Positions 1 to 13,303 are shown, counted from the stretch's first letter. The stretch is DNA of 64,000 nt from Phoebastria nigripes (GCA_035582835.1 JAYKAV010002109.1:2744575-2808574), one strand, 5' to 3'. Notes: a model not told the origin generated them from the sequence alone. Translations and numbers: made by a program.

Positions 1-3000
1 AATGCCAACTGCAAAGGCTGATTACATGATGCGGATTCCTGGACAAGAGGGAATTGTTTTCAGATTAATACATCATTGAGCATGTACCAAACGGCTTTCT
101 GTGATAAACTTCACTGCCCACCAGCACGTGGTTGTAGGACTCCATTATTAACTGCTTAAATGACCCTGTCTACTCTCAGTTCAATTTAATTTTTCATTCT
201 GCTTCCTAAATTTCACTCTTCCATACCCATTTAAAACTGTTGAAAAGTATTTATATTAGTAAACAAAAAAATATACAAAAAAATTCTATTCTCTACTTCA
301 AAAACATGTTTTTATAATTTGAAAACCTTGCCTAGTAAGTCTAGGGGGCAAGAGGGTACAAATATCCTACAAAAAGTTTACAAAACTAAGTTTTTGAAAG
401 TAAGAGAAAGACTTTTTATTTCAAGTTTGCACTTGTCCTTGAAACTCCAAAAATATACTTAAACTATTACTATATTTAATAGAATATTGAAGAAAAGTGT
501 CATATTTTGTACTAAATATATGACAAACTAGAGCAGACAAACATTTCCTATGCAGTTCTCAACAGTTATTCAGTCTCCAATTAGTCATCGAATATCCACT
601 CCAAAAATGGTCAAATAATTAGAAGGTTGAACATGGAAAGAAATTCTCAGAATGTTATGTAGGACATCATGACATTGATTATAATTGAACAATTTAATGG
701 TATAGAGTGCTTTCAGGTCTACCAATTTTTTAAGTTAACCTTATCCAGCTGAAGTCATGCAGAATAACCAATAATAATTTAGCAGCTCCTTCATTATAAC
801 ACTTTGATACTTACTGTAACTAATTAAGTTAGTAAATAGTTCCTTCAATATTTAGTAGTTAAGTGTACCAGCTTTCAAGTGTGTACGTTAGAATTAAGCA
901 TTAAGACATAAGCATGTAAAGCACTTGCATAAATACTCTAATGTAATAACTGTTTGAAGTTGAATAAAACTACATTTTGTTACTGTTTTACTGTATCCCA
1001 GCTATGCACCTTGATGGCACGTAGACAAGCTGTACGGGCTTTCATAGCAACTTTTACAGAGAACACTACCAAACTAACAGTAGTTTGAAATATGACACAC
1101 TTGAATAACTCTGAAATCCTTCCAGATATAGAAAAAAACATGAACAGGTTAAAGGACAAATATTGGCATGACAATTTTAGTGCTTCCTCTTATGAACACG
1201 AAGATGCCTCACAAATCTGAAATACTTCAGGGAACATACTACTTTAGAACATGGTAATTCATATCAGGTTGTAGCAGCGAAAAAATAGAAAACTGGAAGC
1301 CAGATGCTTTACTTGATCCATACATACAGAATTTGAAGGAATCATAAATGGCCCTTTACATTTTATTTAGCCTATCCTCAGGGCAAGTAAATGCAGACAT
1401 CAAAATTAATTCAATATTATACTAGGAATTTAACACTACACTAAAATAAAACAAGAATTAAGTCATTTGTATACTGAGCTGTAGATGGATAATCGTCTGT
1501 AAAAGTTGTGGTGTATTGCCTTCTAAATAATGTATCATCAATACAATCAAAGAGCATGACATATAGAAGTTAGTAATACTAATGGTAATGAAAACATAAA
1601 TCATGGGAAGTATCATTAGAACAGTAAACACAGAATTGATTACAGAAATTAGATTCAATTTTCCAAGCTATCTCCAAGACTAATACACACAGTGGTTTTT
1701 TGTTTGTTTTTTGAAGTGTTCTAATCCATGAGTTTGTAAATATTTCATGTTTGGAGACTTCCATCCCATTGCTAGGAAGATAAAAGTGATTTGGGGGTAG
1801 AAGGCACACCAACTTACATGTATTTCCCTCCTCCACTTGTCTAGAAGGTACCTGCATGCCAGATGGGAAGGGTGTATTCTAACTGCGAGTTCTGCTTTAT
1901 CTTCAGCCTATTCTTCACTTTGTTCTCACATATGCTCCTCACTTTTGTTTTCCCTTATGACTTTTAATTTTAAACATGTTTACACTGAAATATTTTTCAC
2001 TCTAACTAGTGACCATTTGTTTCAAAATTTAAAACAGGTTCAAAAAAATGTAGTTTCTATCTACTTTTTCTGAAAGACAGTGTTTTAGGCTCTTGATTGT
2101 TTCTCCTCCAAGATCTGCTTGTTTAACATCTATCTCACTGATGGTCAACAGATTTAACACAAAGGCTAACTACAGCACCTAGAATATTTAAACACAGCTT
2201 CATCTATAATACCACTACTCATTGTAAGAAAAAGAGCTCTTAAGGTAAGACAAAGCTGAATGCTAGAAAAGGTGGCTATCAGAATTAGAAATAGGCTGGT
2301 TTTTAAGTGTATTTAAACAGCTTTTGACTCGCAGTGTTTTAAATAACAGTAAAAAAAATCTCATTTACAAAAGAACTAATTTACAATTTAAAACTGCTAC
2401 TATAATAGTTGTCTTGCATTATTTTTTGTCTTTACAGTTCTTTATCCTCTTGGGAAGCAAATTATTGCCTTGTAAAGCAAAATGAAGGGTACTATTAGCC
2501 CTTAATTGTTCTGACCCTACAGTTCAGGCTATGTCAGTCTTTCCACTTTAAAATCTTATTTTTAAGAGGTTTATGACTTAGTCATAAAAAATCCTGCAAC
2601 TGCTTAGAAGATGGCATGCACATTCTCTGAACATGGCCATTAAAAAAACAGCTTTAAAAATGACTAGTGCCAATTAATCCTACAAAGATGTAAAAGTGTT
2701 CTCGTGTTAGCTCTGAAAGCACCCTGACACCACAGTGCCTGCTGTGGTAGATTTGCCTAAGAATTTATACCTTTCTAGTCAAGGTGGATCTCTGAATGGA
2801 AGAGCAAAGGACAAGCATTCCTGTAGCTCTCTTTTGCTGAACAAGTTGTAATCTACATATTCGCATGATCTTGTTGTCTTCTGCTTAGTAGTAGTGGGGA
2901 AGGCACAATGAGAGGTATGATATGAAGTTCTTTGTGAATTTCTACGTACCTACCCTTGAAGATCTGGTGTCCCTGCATATTCTGCCTATTGCCAACACAG

Positions 3001-3938
3001 AAGGTGGCTATTTCACGATCTCTCCATCTACCTAGTTTTGTTTAGGGAGCTTTCACTCTTCACCTCCAATTTCAAAGCACTAGTAGTTTGTCTTAAATAG
3101 AGTACTGGTATGGTATGCCTACTACTAGGCAAGTTGCAAGTGGTTCTCAGTTCAGGATTCTAGTTAGCAGGAACTAGGTATGTAGACACCCAAATACTGA
3201 GAACTAAAAATCAGAACTGAGTGTGATTTGGTGCCAAATACTATCTCAAGGTCATGAATAGAATGACATTTCCCTCAATTCCTTCAGAGACACAGTTACA
3301 CCATAATTTTTTAATACAGTGATACTAAGGCAAAGAGAAGGTAAACTGAGACAGTAACGTACCAGATTAGTAAATATGCTGGGTTTTTTCCCCAACAGGT
3401 TTTAGTTTTGTGACTATGTCCTGCAGGCATTAAACTACTTTGATGATCCTTCCAATTTTAACTGTAGATAGGCTTTTCTGACCTTTGATTTGTACTGCTT
3501 CTCTACTACTGTACCTCCTCTTTAACCTTACAGGCAAAAGACTACATATTTTGGAGAGTTATCATCTGTATTTCTGGATTATTTGACAGTTTTTCCTTTC
3601 CACAGTATTAGAGCAGGTAATCATTCTACCAAGACCATCATCTACAGGTACTGCTGCCTTCTAGGTTCCCTTTACCTGTTCAGATTAACTATCTGCTACT
3701 CTTAATGTTACTACATCAACTGACCTTTTCTCAAGTTTCCTCCATTCTCAATCCCACTGACATTCACTTTGCTCATTAAGTAAGATTTTTTGTATGTCTA
3801 GCTGTGAAGTTTTATAGCTGTATTAGTACTAATTACCTAGCATAAAGCAGAAAAACCCAAAATAAAAGTAGACTGTATTGGACTTGCTTAGGTCTTCAAA
3901 ATGAAAGTTCTGCAACCAAAAAAATTTATCTGCCTGAC
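1..3938 (-). other. CHM: CHM intron 14 (partial)
   Basis: This sequence lies downstream of the exon 14 donor, whose intron begins gtcagg on the minus strand. Reading both strands I found no match to the proline-rich PPPPNPED-type segment expected in exon 15, so the last exon probably lies before base 1. No mobile element or RNA gene was recognised. Only short chance ORFs are present. Confidence 0.8.
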
Positions 3939-4105
3939 CTGTTTGACAGCACAGTCATTTCCTAAAGCAGAGTCTGGTCCAGAACAGACATAAACATTTG
4001 AGGGTAAGCCATCATATGAATTTTTGTCAACTCCTGAAGAATCTCTCATGTTGAAGTAGACTGCCCAGAGGACTCGAGGTTTTTCCAGTTCTTCATTTTC
4101 AGTCT
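3939..4105 (-). CDS. CHM: CHM exon 14 (REP-1 residues ~531-586)
   Basis: A 167-nt exon ending in a complete codon (CAG) and opening with two bases that finish a Glu codon begun in exon 13. It encodes the late part of the GDI-like domain, including the conserved stretches [17 protein letters not shown] and [12 protein letters not shown] and ending in AVKQ. The acceptor is a ttttcttttcag-type site. The donor is CAG/gtcagg, weaker than consensus at position +4. The human exon is 161 nt by memory. The extra 6 nt here are balanced by a 6-nt shorter exon 13. Confidence 0.96.
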
Positions 4106-4201
4106 CTGAAAAGAAAAAAAAGTGTTTCCAGTAGATCAATGTTCACGTGTAATAAGGGAAATATGTAATCTAGCATACTAAAAGTCAATTTATTAATGTG
4201 G

Positions 4202-4222
4202 AATTACTGTAATACAGTAATT
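4202..4222. repeat. Inverted repeat, 9-bp arms, 3-nt loop
   Basis: The arms AATTACTGT and ACAGTAATT are perfect reverse complements separated by AAT. In the CHM transcript this could form a small hairpin upstream of the exon 14 branch region. An AT-rich arm of this length may arise by chance. Confidence 0.6.
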
Positions 4223-6339
4223 TTTTTTTCTTTAAAAAGCCAATTAATTTTACTTTCCATTCTTTTCTGAGGTACTCTTTCATCATACTTCTCTTTTCCT
4301 TTACAACCATAGGTATGTAAACTACTTATTCTGTACACACTATGCCACATAAGAACCAATTATCACCTAAAAGCATTCTACCAAGAAGCTTGGTCTAAAT
4401 TTAACGCCTTTCCACTTCATGTTATCTAGTTTACTCTGGATAAACTCCACGAGCATGTGACCATCTGAACAAGTCCCCCATGGGCTGTGCCAACTTGAAG
4501 CTACTGCATTCCATATGCAAAGCTATTTTTGATGTATACTTTTTTCCCCCCTCATTTAATAGTTTATCTTTGTATGGGAACTCTTCTCATAACAGACCTT
4601 TGTGTGCTTTAAGATTGAGTGTCTTCAAGCCAATCTAAGGAGACTAACAAATGCTCATGTTTTAAATAAAAGAAATTTTAAAGCAAAATCCACAAAGAAT
4701 ACCTCCCCCCCAAATTAACTGCAGATAAAGAACTACCAAAACCCAGAAGTACTCTATTCGAGATGTGTGATATGCAGTATGTAGAGTCTCTAAACTGTGG
4801 AAATACTGCTAAATGAAAATAAATGATTAATTTATATTTATCTACGCTTACTGAGGACTTGTACTGTGCTACAATAGTCATTATGAATACAAAATGATCA
4901 TGAACTACATCTTGCTTCTTCATCATCTGTACCTTCTTGCAGTTACTCTGCACATTCATATAACCCCTCTGCACACAGGCAGAAAAACCTCTGGGAANAT
5001 GAAGGTCACTTTTTAACAGCGCAGAATGCAATGGAGGAATACACAACATAGATTCTTAGCTTAATAGATACTATTTGTTTGGCATATTTGCTGTCCCCTT
5101 TCTGGTATTTTACCTCCTCTAAAATAAATGAAGCTTGTAAAAGACCTTGCGAGATTTACTTCTTTCCAAGGAAGAAACTTCTAGATAACAACGGCATTCA
5201 AAACAGTATTTTAAAGCAGTTGAATTCGAAAAAAAGAGATAAATCTATGCTATTCCTTCAGTATCTTTTTATAACTGTCAAATATTTTTTAAAAAATAGG
5301 TGCTAACCATACTGAAGAGTTTGAAATATAAATTAAATTCATCAGCCTGTGAAAGTCTGAGCCTTAATACAGGGCAAGATGCTCTTTAATATATTTAAAA
5401 GTTCACATTGCTCATAAAAGTTACTTCTTCCTCATTTAGGCAGGAAAATGAATGGAGTCCTCTTCTCCAGGTGACTTTGCCTCTTTGACCTGCCATGGCC
5501 CAGTGCTCACTTTATCTGGTGATTCATTTTCAATAACTCCAACAGTATTTGTTCTGACATTTTAATTAAAATACGACCACTACCTCATCCTGATGATAAA
5601 AAGGCCTATGTGTCAGTGAAAACTAGCTTTTCAGTGCCTCAGTGCACCTGAGGACCCCTATGATCACAGAGTTTCTACAGAAGAATTTCAGTCAGGTTCT
5701 AAACAATATATCATTTCAAAACTGGATCACTTTAAACATTAAGATTAATGCTCACCCCCCCAAATGATTAAAAGACACTAAACTGCAAGCTAATCTTTTC
5801 TTCACCAATTGAGTCTTTGAAACACACGGCACTGTCTTGAAAATTTAAGATATATGTTAAATATTAAAAGTTGGGAATTAGCGGGCTTTAAATTACCAAA
5901 TATCAACATGAAGAGTGTTCGCAGCTCTCCAATCTAATAAAGTTTTCTATTTACAAACCCTAGTTATATCCTACATATTTGTTTTGTAAAGGCTCTTGTA
6001 CTACAAACCTAGTAAAAAATTTACATCTTTGGGACATCAAAGATGCCTTTCCTGTAAGCAAAAAAGAAAGAAAATGCATATTATTTAATATTTCACTTCC
6101 TATTAAAAGGACTTTGTCGTCTAACAAAAACAATAAGATATTTGCTTTTTCATTAAAAGGTAGAGAAAAAAAAAAAACGTAAAAATGGAAAAGAACACAG
6201 AAAAACAAACTCATGAAAAGCTGAACTCAATCCTTCATGAAACACTGTTCTTGATTACAGAGCCCTGAGAGGAAAAAGACTGGCCACATAAAAGACTGCA
6301 TTTATTTTTTTTAACAGGAGAAAATTCTACCTGAATTCA

Positions 6340-6367
6340 TGTTATGCTTCATGAATGAAGCATAACA
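6340..6367. repeat. Near-perfect palindrome, 13-bp arms, 2-nt spacer
   Basis: The left arm (6340-6352) and right arm (6355-6367) are exact reverse complements around the dinucleotide GA. The core is TTATGCTTCAT / ATGAAGCATAA. It lies mid-intron 13. The 2-nt loop is too short for a typical microRNA precursor, so it is annotated only as a palindrome with hairpin or cruciform potential. Confidence 0.85.
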
Positions 6368-7506
6368 GCAAATATTATAAACAAACCCATTATAAATATT
6401 ATAAAATACTTCCACATCTTACTAACTTGCGTATACACGAACATAAACACTTCCACTGACAGCTACGTATTGTTTTCTCATAGAAGAACTATGATTTATT
6501 GTATTTAAGTATGAGCACACTGTATTTAAAAATGCTTTGCCAGGGTTAGAACACAGCAACATCTTCTATGTGCGCACTACCTATTCTATAAGCATCTACC
6601 AAAAACATGATTAAATTCAAGATCTTGGGATTAAATTTCAAAGACTTCTGTGGAAATAGCTCAAAGTATCTCAGGGACAATTTCTTTCTAGGCAACAACT
6701 GCTTTGTCAACTGCTACTTTCCTCTGGGACTGTGAAATTGTCCATCTTGAGGTCAAAGTTCATGAAAGTAGCTGGCAAGGTTTCCTTGAATTTACGGCCA
6801 AATAGTTCATTATTGCAAATTACTGGAAATCTATCTTCCTGATAACACTGCAGTGTGTAACAGCTTCATGCTTCCACTGCTTAAAGTAGAATCCAGAGAA
6901 TTTCAACTAAAAACAGCAAACAAGGAAGCACTTGAAGAAGACAACAAAAGGATGAGCAACAGTCTTAGTATAAGAGAAGGCAAAAGAAAACTAAGAAGCT
7001 TATAGCACTGAGCACATCTGGCAGCTGGAAGACAAAAGCAGATCGCTAACTTTTGGGGTTTTGATAACTTTTGTTAGGGATACCCAAGAGACAGGAATCA
7101 CTAAAAACAGGATAGTGTAAAAAAACAGATTCACAAATACTTCATTTCACTACTGCATCTTTGAAAGACATGCTGAGAAGCAAATATGTTTCCATGAAAA
7201 AGAAAGCGTGAAAAATTAAAAAGGTCCTAGACACTTATAGCAATGGTCCTTGAATACTGAAGTTAAACCACAGCTGAAGACNACTTGAAACATTAGATCA
7301 TGAAATACAAAAAACCTGACACCTGTCTAATCAATCTCACTCTCAAAATAGATTCCTTTACTTTGAGATGCTGATATCTAAACAGCAGCTCACCATATGT
7401 TGACTCTGATGACAGATTCAGATGTTCAGTAACAGATACTTTAGTTACAAGGGTAAATTATATTTTTGCAAAATAATCTCTTAATACTTCATTTATTTAT
7501 TTTTAC

Positions 7507-7599
7507 CTTTTTCTGTATTTAGATTGAATAACTTCTGTACAACAGGCTCTAAATCTTCCCTAGCAGTTTTAGTTGATGGACAGGTTAAATGGACTAAAT
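7507..7599 (-). CDS. CHM: CHM exon 13 (REP-1 residues ~500-531)
   Basis: A 93-nt exon. Its first two bases complete the Tyr codon split with exon 12, and its last G begins a Glu codon completed by exon 14. It encodes [18 protein letters not shown] and then [12 protein letters not shown], matching the late GDI-like region of REP-1. The acceptor is ttttaacag and the donor AAAAAG/gtaaaa. Recalled human exon 13 is 99 nt, so two codons are missing here and regained in exon 14. Confidence 0.95.
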
Positions 7600-10500
7600 C
7601 TGTTAAAAGAGAACACAAACTAATTACCATCACCAATACAAAGATACATAAATATCATTTACAATTTTTAAAAGGCACAGCAGGCTTTTAGAAATCACTG
7701 CTCTTCACATAAATCACTTCCTTTAACCCAGAGAAGTACTGTATTATGGAAATCCAGTGTATATACACCACACAGAGAAATTTTCTTAATACATCTCATA
7801 ATTATCTCTCTCTTCCATACATGTTGGTAAGATGGAAGTATAATTTAACATCAGCAGTGCAGACAGAGAGAACATCATTCTATGAAAAGGTGGCTATTGA
7901 TACCAGGAAAAGCAGCAGCAAGAATCTGGATAACACATCATATTTGCCATTAATGACCTCTAGAAACCCCAAGAACATTCTTATGAGTGTTGACAGTCCA
8001 ATAGTTCAACAACATACCAAAGCCACAAATATCACTACTTTCATCAACACTCTCCTTTAACAGCTAAATTGAGACTGAGTGGGAATTTGGAAATTTGGCT
8101 ACCCACAGTTTAAGTCTGGCTGTACAGGAGTAAGTAGGAAGCTATCTTTCTCCACCGAAGTAAAAAGTTTGAGCAAGACTTCCATTTCTTTTATTGTACT
8201 AAACAGTAAATAGGAGATGAAGTAAATAGATGCATGTTTTAAGTTACTGCTCAAGTGGGCTGGCAGTTAACTATTTCTCTCCAACCACACGGAGAATGAA
8301 GAACACTGGGAACACTGTCATGTTTTGACAAACTAGAGAGAATTTAAAGATAAGCACGGCTGAATATCAGAGAACTGTTCTGCGATGTAAGTCATGACAT
8401 ATGCAATCCTTGGGTACAACATAACAAAAAAGCTCTACAACATTTTATTCATCCATCTTCTTATAGGACGGGAGAAACAACAGTTTGGTGTTTGGGTAAG
8501 GGTGAAATTAGGTTACGTGGGCCACTAAGTATTTCTGATAATTTGCAAAACTGATTTCAAGTACTTGATTTCAAGAGGTGCTCTGTACACATCAGAAACA
8601 AATCACAGAGTACAGCAAACCCATATTGGAAAAAGATGACATGAAAAGATTTTGGACCACAGGAACACATTTGTGGAACTGTATAATTAATCAAAATTCA
8701 CCTTACAGCAATGTCACTAAATCCAATTTTGTATTTGTGAAAATTCACAGTTTTGCTTGAATAATGCAGATTTGATATTTAGGTTTCTTGCTCATGTAAC
8801 TTGTTTGCATGAAAATAAAGTTGCTAAACAGATTCGTCACGGAACACACTATTCCTTTATTTGTTCTGTTTTGCAAACTAGTGAAGTTGCTCACTCCTTA
8901 GAAAAGATAATCACTTGATGCAGCTCTTGACCTCCTTTCTGTTCCATTGGTCTCTACTCAGATACAGAACCAGCTACTCTGCTGCTTTATCCCACCTCAT
9001 TTTACATCCATTCATTGAGATATTTAAAAGCCTCATCTTAAAGCTTTTTATAAAACTACCTTAACGGACTCATCTGCTACTGAACCGTTGTCTGGAAACT
9101 TAGCAGCAGAGAAGTATCTGTCAGAGAATCATGGAGAAGTTTAACATAACTTTGTACAAAGTTTAAACTGATTCATTTTTTCTTCATTACTGTACATTTC
9201 TGATCAATTTAATAGCAATGTATAGCTATGGCGTTATTTTAAATCTATGTGACATTTTTCTCTTTTCACTCTGAAGTCTGGCTATATTTGTGTCATTATT
9301 TACAAGTACACCATACATATTTTGGATGATTTCTGGCTGCAGTTATGCCACAGAAAGTTTGACACTGACTCCAGGAGGTGCAGAAGTTTAACCCTTCAGG
9401 CTCCTCTTCTTTCAGATTGCACACACAGAGATTATATTCAGACATTAATATTAATTTTTTATTTAACCAAAACCAAACCTTCTGTCTAAAAGGAATATGT
9501 ACTAAAAAAAGTAGAAGAAAACAGGTGGTGATAATGAAAGTCTCCCTGTAACCTTAACGAAATGTTTACAACCCCAAACATTGCAACACAATCTATTCTT
9601 TCCTCAAAAAACCCAGCTATAAATCACTAAAGTTCACATCATTTACTTTCTATAAAATCTTTTATATTATCTTTAAGGTTATGGCTATGAGTCTATGAGT
9701 CACAGTCATCAGTATGTATTTTGATTATATTTGATTTACTCAGGTATAACTGCATTAGTTACAGTGGTTGACAACATTTGTCTTCAAGTAATTCTTCTAG
9801 CAAGAAGAACGATGAGTTTAGTTCATGATTTCATCATTACAGTCTCAATTTTTAGGGCAAGTGAAGGAGTTTGGTTCCACTCAACTGGCAATACAGATTA
9901 TGTGCCTGTCATTTATGCAGTGTGATCAAAGAGTAGATGTATTTGTATACTTATCTTAAATAATTGTTTGAAGGAGAAATCAGTCAGGTTAAAACCCATT
10001 TACAGATAATGATGTAAAAGTTTTAAAAAAATTATGAAATATGTCCCATAACAAGAACTCAGCTATACCTAATATACAACTATATTATTTCAATACATGA
10101 AGACAAATTTCATTAAGGAATGTAGTACCTTCTCTTCTGAAATGAAAAGAATTTATGGAGAAAAGTAAATAACAGAAACCTTAATTTTCCAGCACCACAG
10201 AAATTCTCGTGAAACTAATAATTTATATCTACTTGAACATCAATCCTTCTTTAGTTTCACTTCCTGCTATAGATATTTTGTGAACCCTTAAATAAAGTGA
10301 ATCAGCTATTTAAAGGATAAATATTAACAATATGCTTTATAGCACTAAGTTCTTAATTATAGGGTTATCTTTTTTTTATTATTTAAGTAGGAAATAGAAC
10401 TTTGAATGACTTAATCATTTAGTTTGCTCTTCTTTCATATGCAAAGAACTGAGTTCAAGCCTAGGTAACAGTACAATAAATTGCTTATGATTAGTTACTT

Positions 10501-12199
10501 ATTTTTTGTTAAAAAGCATTAGGTCAGGTAATCTCTAATTCTATTTATCTTCCATAGTGTCCCAAATTGGTAATCTATTTAACAGAATTCAGAAGAAGAA
10601 TTTGGAAAGAAAAATAAATACCCAATAAGAATATTTTGTTGCTCATCTATTTCAAGTTCACATAAAATACCAACAACAGAGTCATAAAGCTCTGTACATA
10701 GAAAACTGTTAATGGAAATACTGGCACGTCCCTTCTAGAAAGGTGATCTCTCAGATATTTTTTAGAATTAAAGAATCTAATGCAGTAGACGACAATAACA
10801 AAGTTCTTCGAAGAATTTTTATAACTTTACCTCAAATATATCATGATGCACTCCTTCCCTCCAAATCTCGCAATGGGACATAATCCCACCTCCACCAAAA
10901 CTTTCAGAAGATAAAAAGCCCCCCAAATATAGTGTACTTCAGGTACTTCAATGTAGTAGTTCAGCTAAGGTACTCCATTTTAAAAAAAAAACGAAACTAA
11001 TGACAAACTACCAGTAAGATTCACGTGCTTTAGAATATTTTTTCAATCTACTGAAGGAAAAAATTATTATTGTGTAAGTGAAAGTAAGTCTATTAACCTA
11101 CCTATTAATTGTTCAGTATATGCTCATTGAGAAAAAAGCAGAAACTGCAGCAGAAACAAGAACATATGCTCCAAAATATTCTGCTAGAAATAATACTGAA
11201 ATATACTTGATGCTTGTACTGAGAACCTATCCTTATGAAAACAAAAATCTGTAGCATTTTTTTGTGAGGCCACAGAGTCCTATGGCATAAAGATTCTCTT
11301 AAATCTTAAAGGTAGTCTGAAAGGAAAAAAAAAAAAAAATACATGCATCTATGTTAACTAAGATCCCATCTTTTTGCTTACAGGTTTTTTCAGAAATGAT
11401 TTAAGTACATACTTTGGGTGGGTTTTGGCCCTTTAATTATAGCGGTAAAAGAACTCTTGGCAGAAAATTTTACAAAGAAAACCTTCCTAAGTTTAAAAAG
11501 AAAAAAATCTTAATATTTTGTCTTGAAGACTGAACAATCTTAGCTAGTTACAGTGGAGAAGAAACAGTCTGCTAGAGCTCTCCACTAAACTTATCTGCCA
11601 TTCTACTAAATCTTCAGTTGTCTTAAAAATCTCACAAAACAAAATGTGGAATTCTAATACTCTTTTTTACCTAAAAAAAACCCAAACCAAACCAACAAAA
11701 ACAAAACAACAGTCATAACAAAAAGCTCTTTGTTGGTGCTATTTTATAATTACTCTACAGTAAACAGAAGGTTGCCCCAGTACTAATAAGACTACAATTA
11801 TCAAGCTTATTAGCCACATAAGTGTTAAAAGGAACATCTGATGTTTGATCCATTTGAAAATAAAGAATAATACACTTTATTACCGTGAAAATGACAGTAA
11901 GGTTTTAAATAAATAATTATCACGTGTAAATTTTAAAAAAATTGAATGCAACAAGAATCTTGATCTATGATTCCTACATATGAAGCCATATGAAACAGCA
12001 CACAACTGCTATAGAATGAAGACAATGGACTATTTCTCTCCTCTGCTGATAACAGTAACCCAGTACACACTGTTTTCTCAGATGGTAGCCTGGTCATTGT
12101 GCAGCAGAGGAATGATACACACATATTTTAAATTTTGTTTCAGAGTTTATACAGTCAAAGGGAAAAATACAGTTAAGATTACATATACCCTGTACTTAC
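7600..12199 (-). other. CHM: CHM intron 12
   Basis: A 4.6-kb AT-rich intron. The only structured element noted is an A/C-rich low-complexity tract at 11673-11711. ORFs of up to about 104 aa occur but show no family resemblance or intron-exon logic. I saw no mobile element. Confidence 0.88.
11673..11711. repeat. A/C-rich low-complexity tract
   Basis: A short A-run followed by AAACC/AACAA-like repeats, so the CHM transcript reads T/G-rich here. It is one of ten similar tracts in the window, five in each orientation. Confidence 0.7.
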
Positions 12200-12296
12200 A
12201 AGTGTCCTTCATGCATGTCATGGTTGAGGAACACAACTCAATGACGCAAACTGCTGGTTTTCCTAGATCCACTGGAGGCACTGTCAAAATGGAAAC
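12200..12296 (-). CDS. CHM: CHM exon 12 (REP-1 residues ~468-500)
   Basis: A 97-nt exon, the same length as recalled human exon 12. It begins on a codon boundary and ends with the first base of a Tyr codon. It encodes [12 protein letters not shown], then [20 protein letters not shown], a conserved REP-1 segment. The donor is consensus gtaagt. The acceptor is cttgatag/GTTTCC. A second acceptor-like attttgacag lies 16 nt inside the exon. Its use would shift the frame, so the upstream site was chosen. Confidence 0.95.
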
Positions 12297-13239
12297 CTAT
12301 CAAGCAGAAAGAACAACATATGTTAAAGTAGAGTAACATGGAGAATGAGGCAACCAACACAATTCTGAGTAAAGGTGAAAAATAACTGCAGACATTTACA
12401 CAATTTTGTTTTCTGGTTTATTAGTAACAATTTGTGCAATCAATCCTGGAGAATTTGAGCATTCAAGAACTTCTACCAAAGTCAGTAAGGCCACCTTTGT
12501 TAGGAATGTCTGCAGCAGCGCAACAGAAAGAAAACCTCATATCACAGCCCTTTCCAAAAGGATGACAGTTTAGAAACTTTGTTGGCAAAAGACTGCAAAA
12601 TTGTTTTTGAACACTGGGCAGAGCACTGTTAGGTGAGAATGACTGGAGTACTTTTACGCAGGACTGCTAGTAGCAAGACTTAGGAAGAACAGACTTCTCT
12701 GTCATATATGTTCTTATTTTGTAGATCCTATTTAACCTGTAAGACTACAGGAAGCATACAGAAGAAACACTTAACACAGATTAATTCCTTTAAAATTAAG
12801 GTCTGCAAAGACGGACGAAGCAGAAGCATTTAAAGGATCTGAAAGTGTACAATAAGAACTTTGAACAGTAAAAGTGAATGTTAAAAAAACCAAAAGAACT
12901 TTGAACAAAGTTTAGACAAGATAAATAATTAACAGTTAACAGAATAATAAACTAACAGTTTATTAAAAAGCAAGCAAAATGAACTACCTTAAAGACAGCA
13001 GCTTAGAAACTCTGTTAATTAATACAGTGCCAACCAAACAGGGAAACCCAAGTCATTGAACTAAAATAAAATCCGTAATAGTTTTATAGAGACTAACAAA
13101 TTAAACAATTATCAGTAGAGAGAGATGACTAAAAAGCTGGACTCAAGGAGAAACAAAAGCATGAACTAATTCCTACCAACAACTAAATATTAATACATAC
13201 AATTCATAAAAAGATAAGTGATACAAAATTGATATATAC
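12297..13239 (-). other. CHM: CHM intron 11
   Basis: A 943-nt intron with no recognised element. A 14-bp direct repeat with core AAGAACTTTGAACA occurs twice 40 bp apart (12854-12867 and 12894-12907), but the sequence between the copies is not repeated. Confidence 0.9.
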
Positions 13240-13303
13240 CTGCTGCTCTGAATCTGTGTTTAGTACAGACTGATCTGTAATGAGCACTGCTCTGGAGATC
13301 TGC
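13240..13303 (-). CDS. CHM: CHM exon 11 (REP-1 residues ~446-467)
   Basis: A 64-nt exon identical in length to recalled human exon 11. Its first G completes an Arg codon and it ends on a complete Gln codon. It encodes QISRAVLITDQSVLNTDSEQ plus a final Q, closely matching REP-1. The acceptor is tttaattgtag and the donor CAG/gtatat. Confidence 0.96.

Larger units (their letters stand above)
4106..7506 (-). other. CHM: CHM intron 13
   Basis: A 3.4-kb AT-rich intron. It contains a 13-bp-arm hairpin at 6340-6367 and a 9-bp-arm inverted repeat at 4202-4222, about 100 nt upstream of the exon 14 acceptor. Single ambiguous bases occur at 4998 and 7282. No gene or transposable element was recognised. 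Confidence 0.9.

Noticed and set aside
1..3938. Possible CHM exon 15
   Set aside because: Searched for codons of the conserved proline-rich PPPPNPED segment and a preceding acceptor. Nothing was seen, so the exon probably lies before the window.
12854..12907. 14-bp direct repeat with 40-bp period in intron 11
   Set aside because: Only the 14-bp ends match and the intervening sequence is unrelated. It is AT-rich and could be chance.
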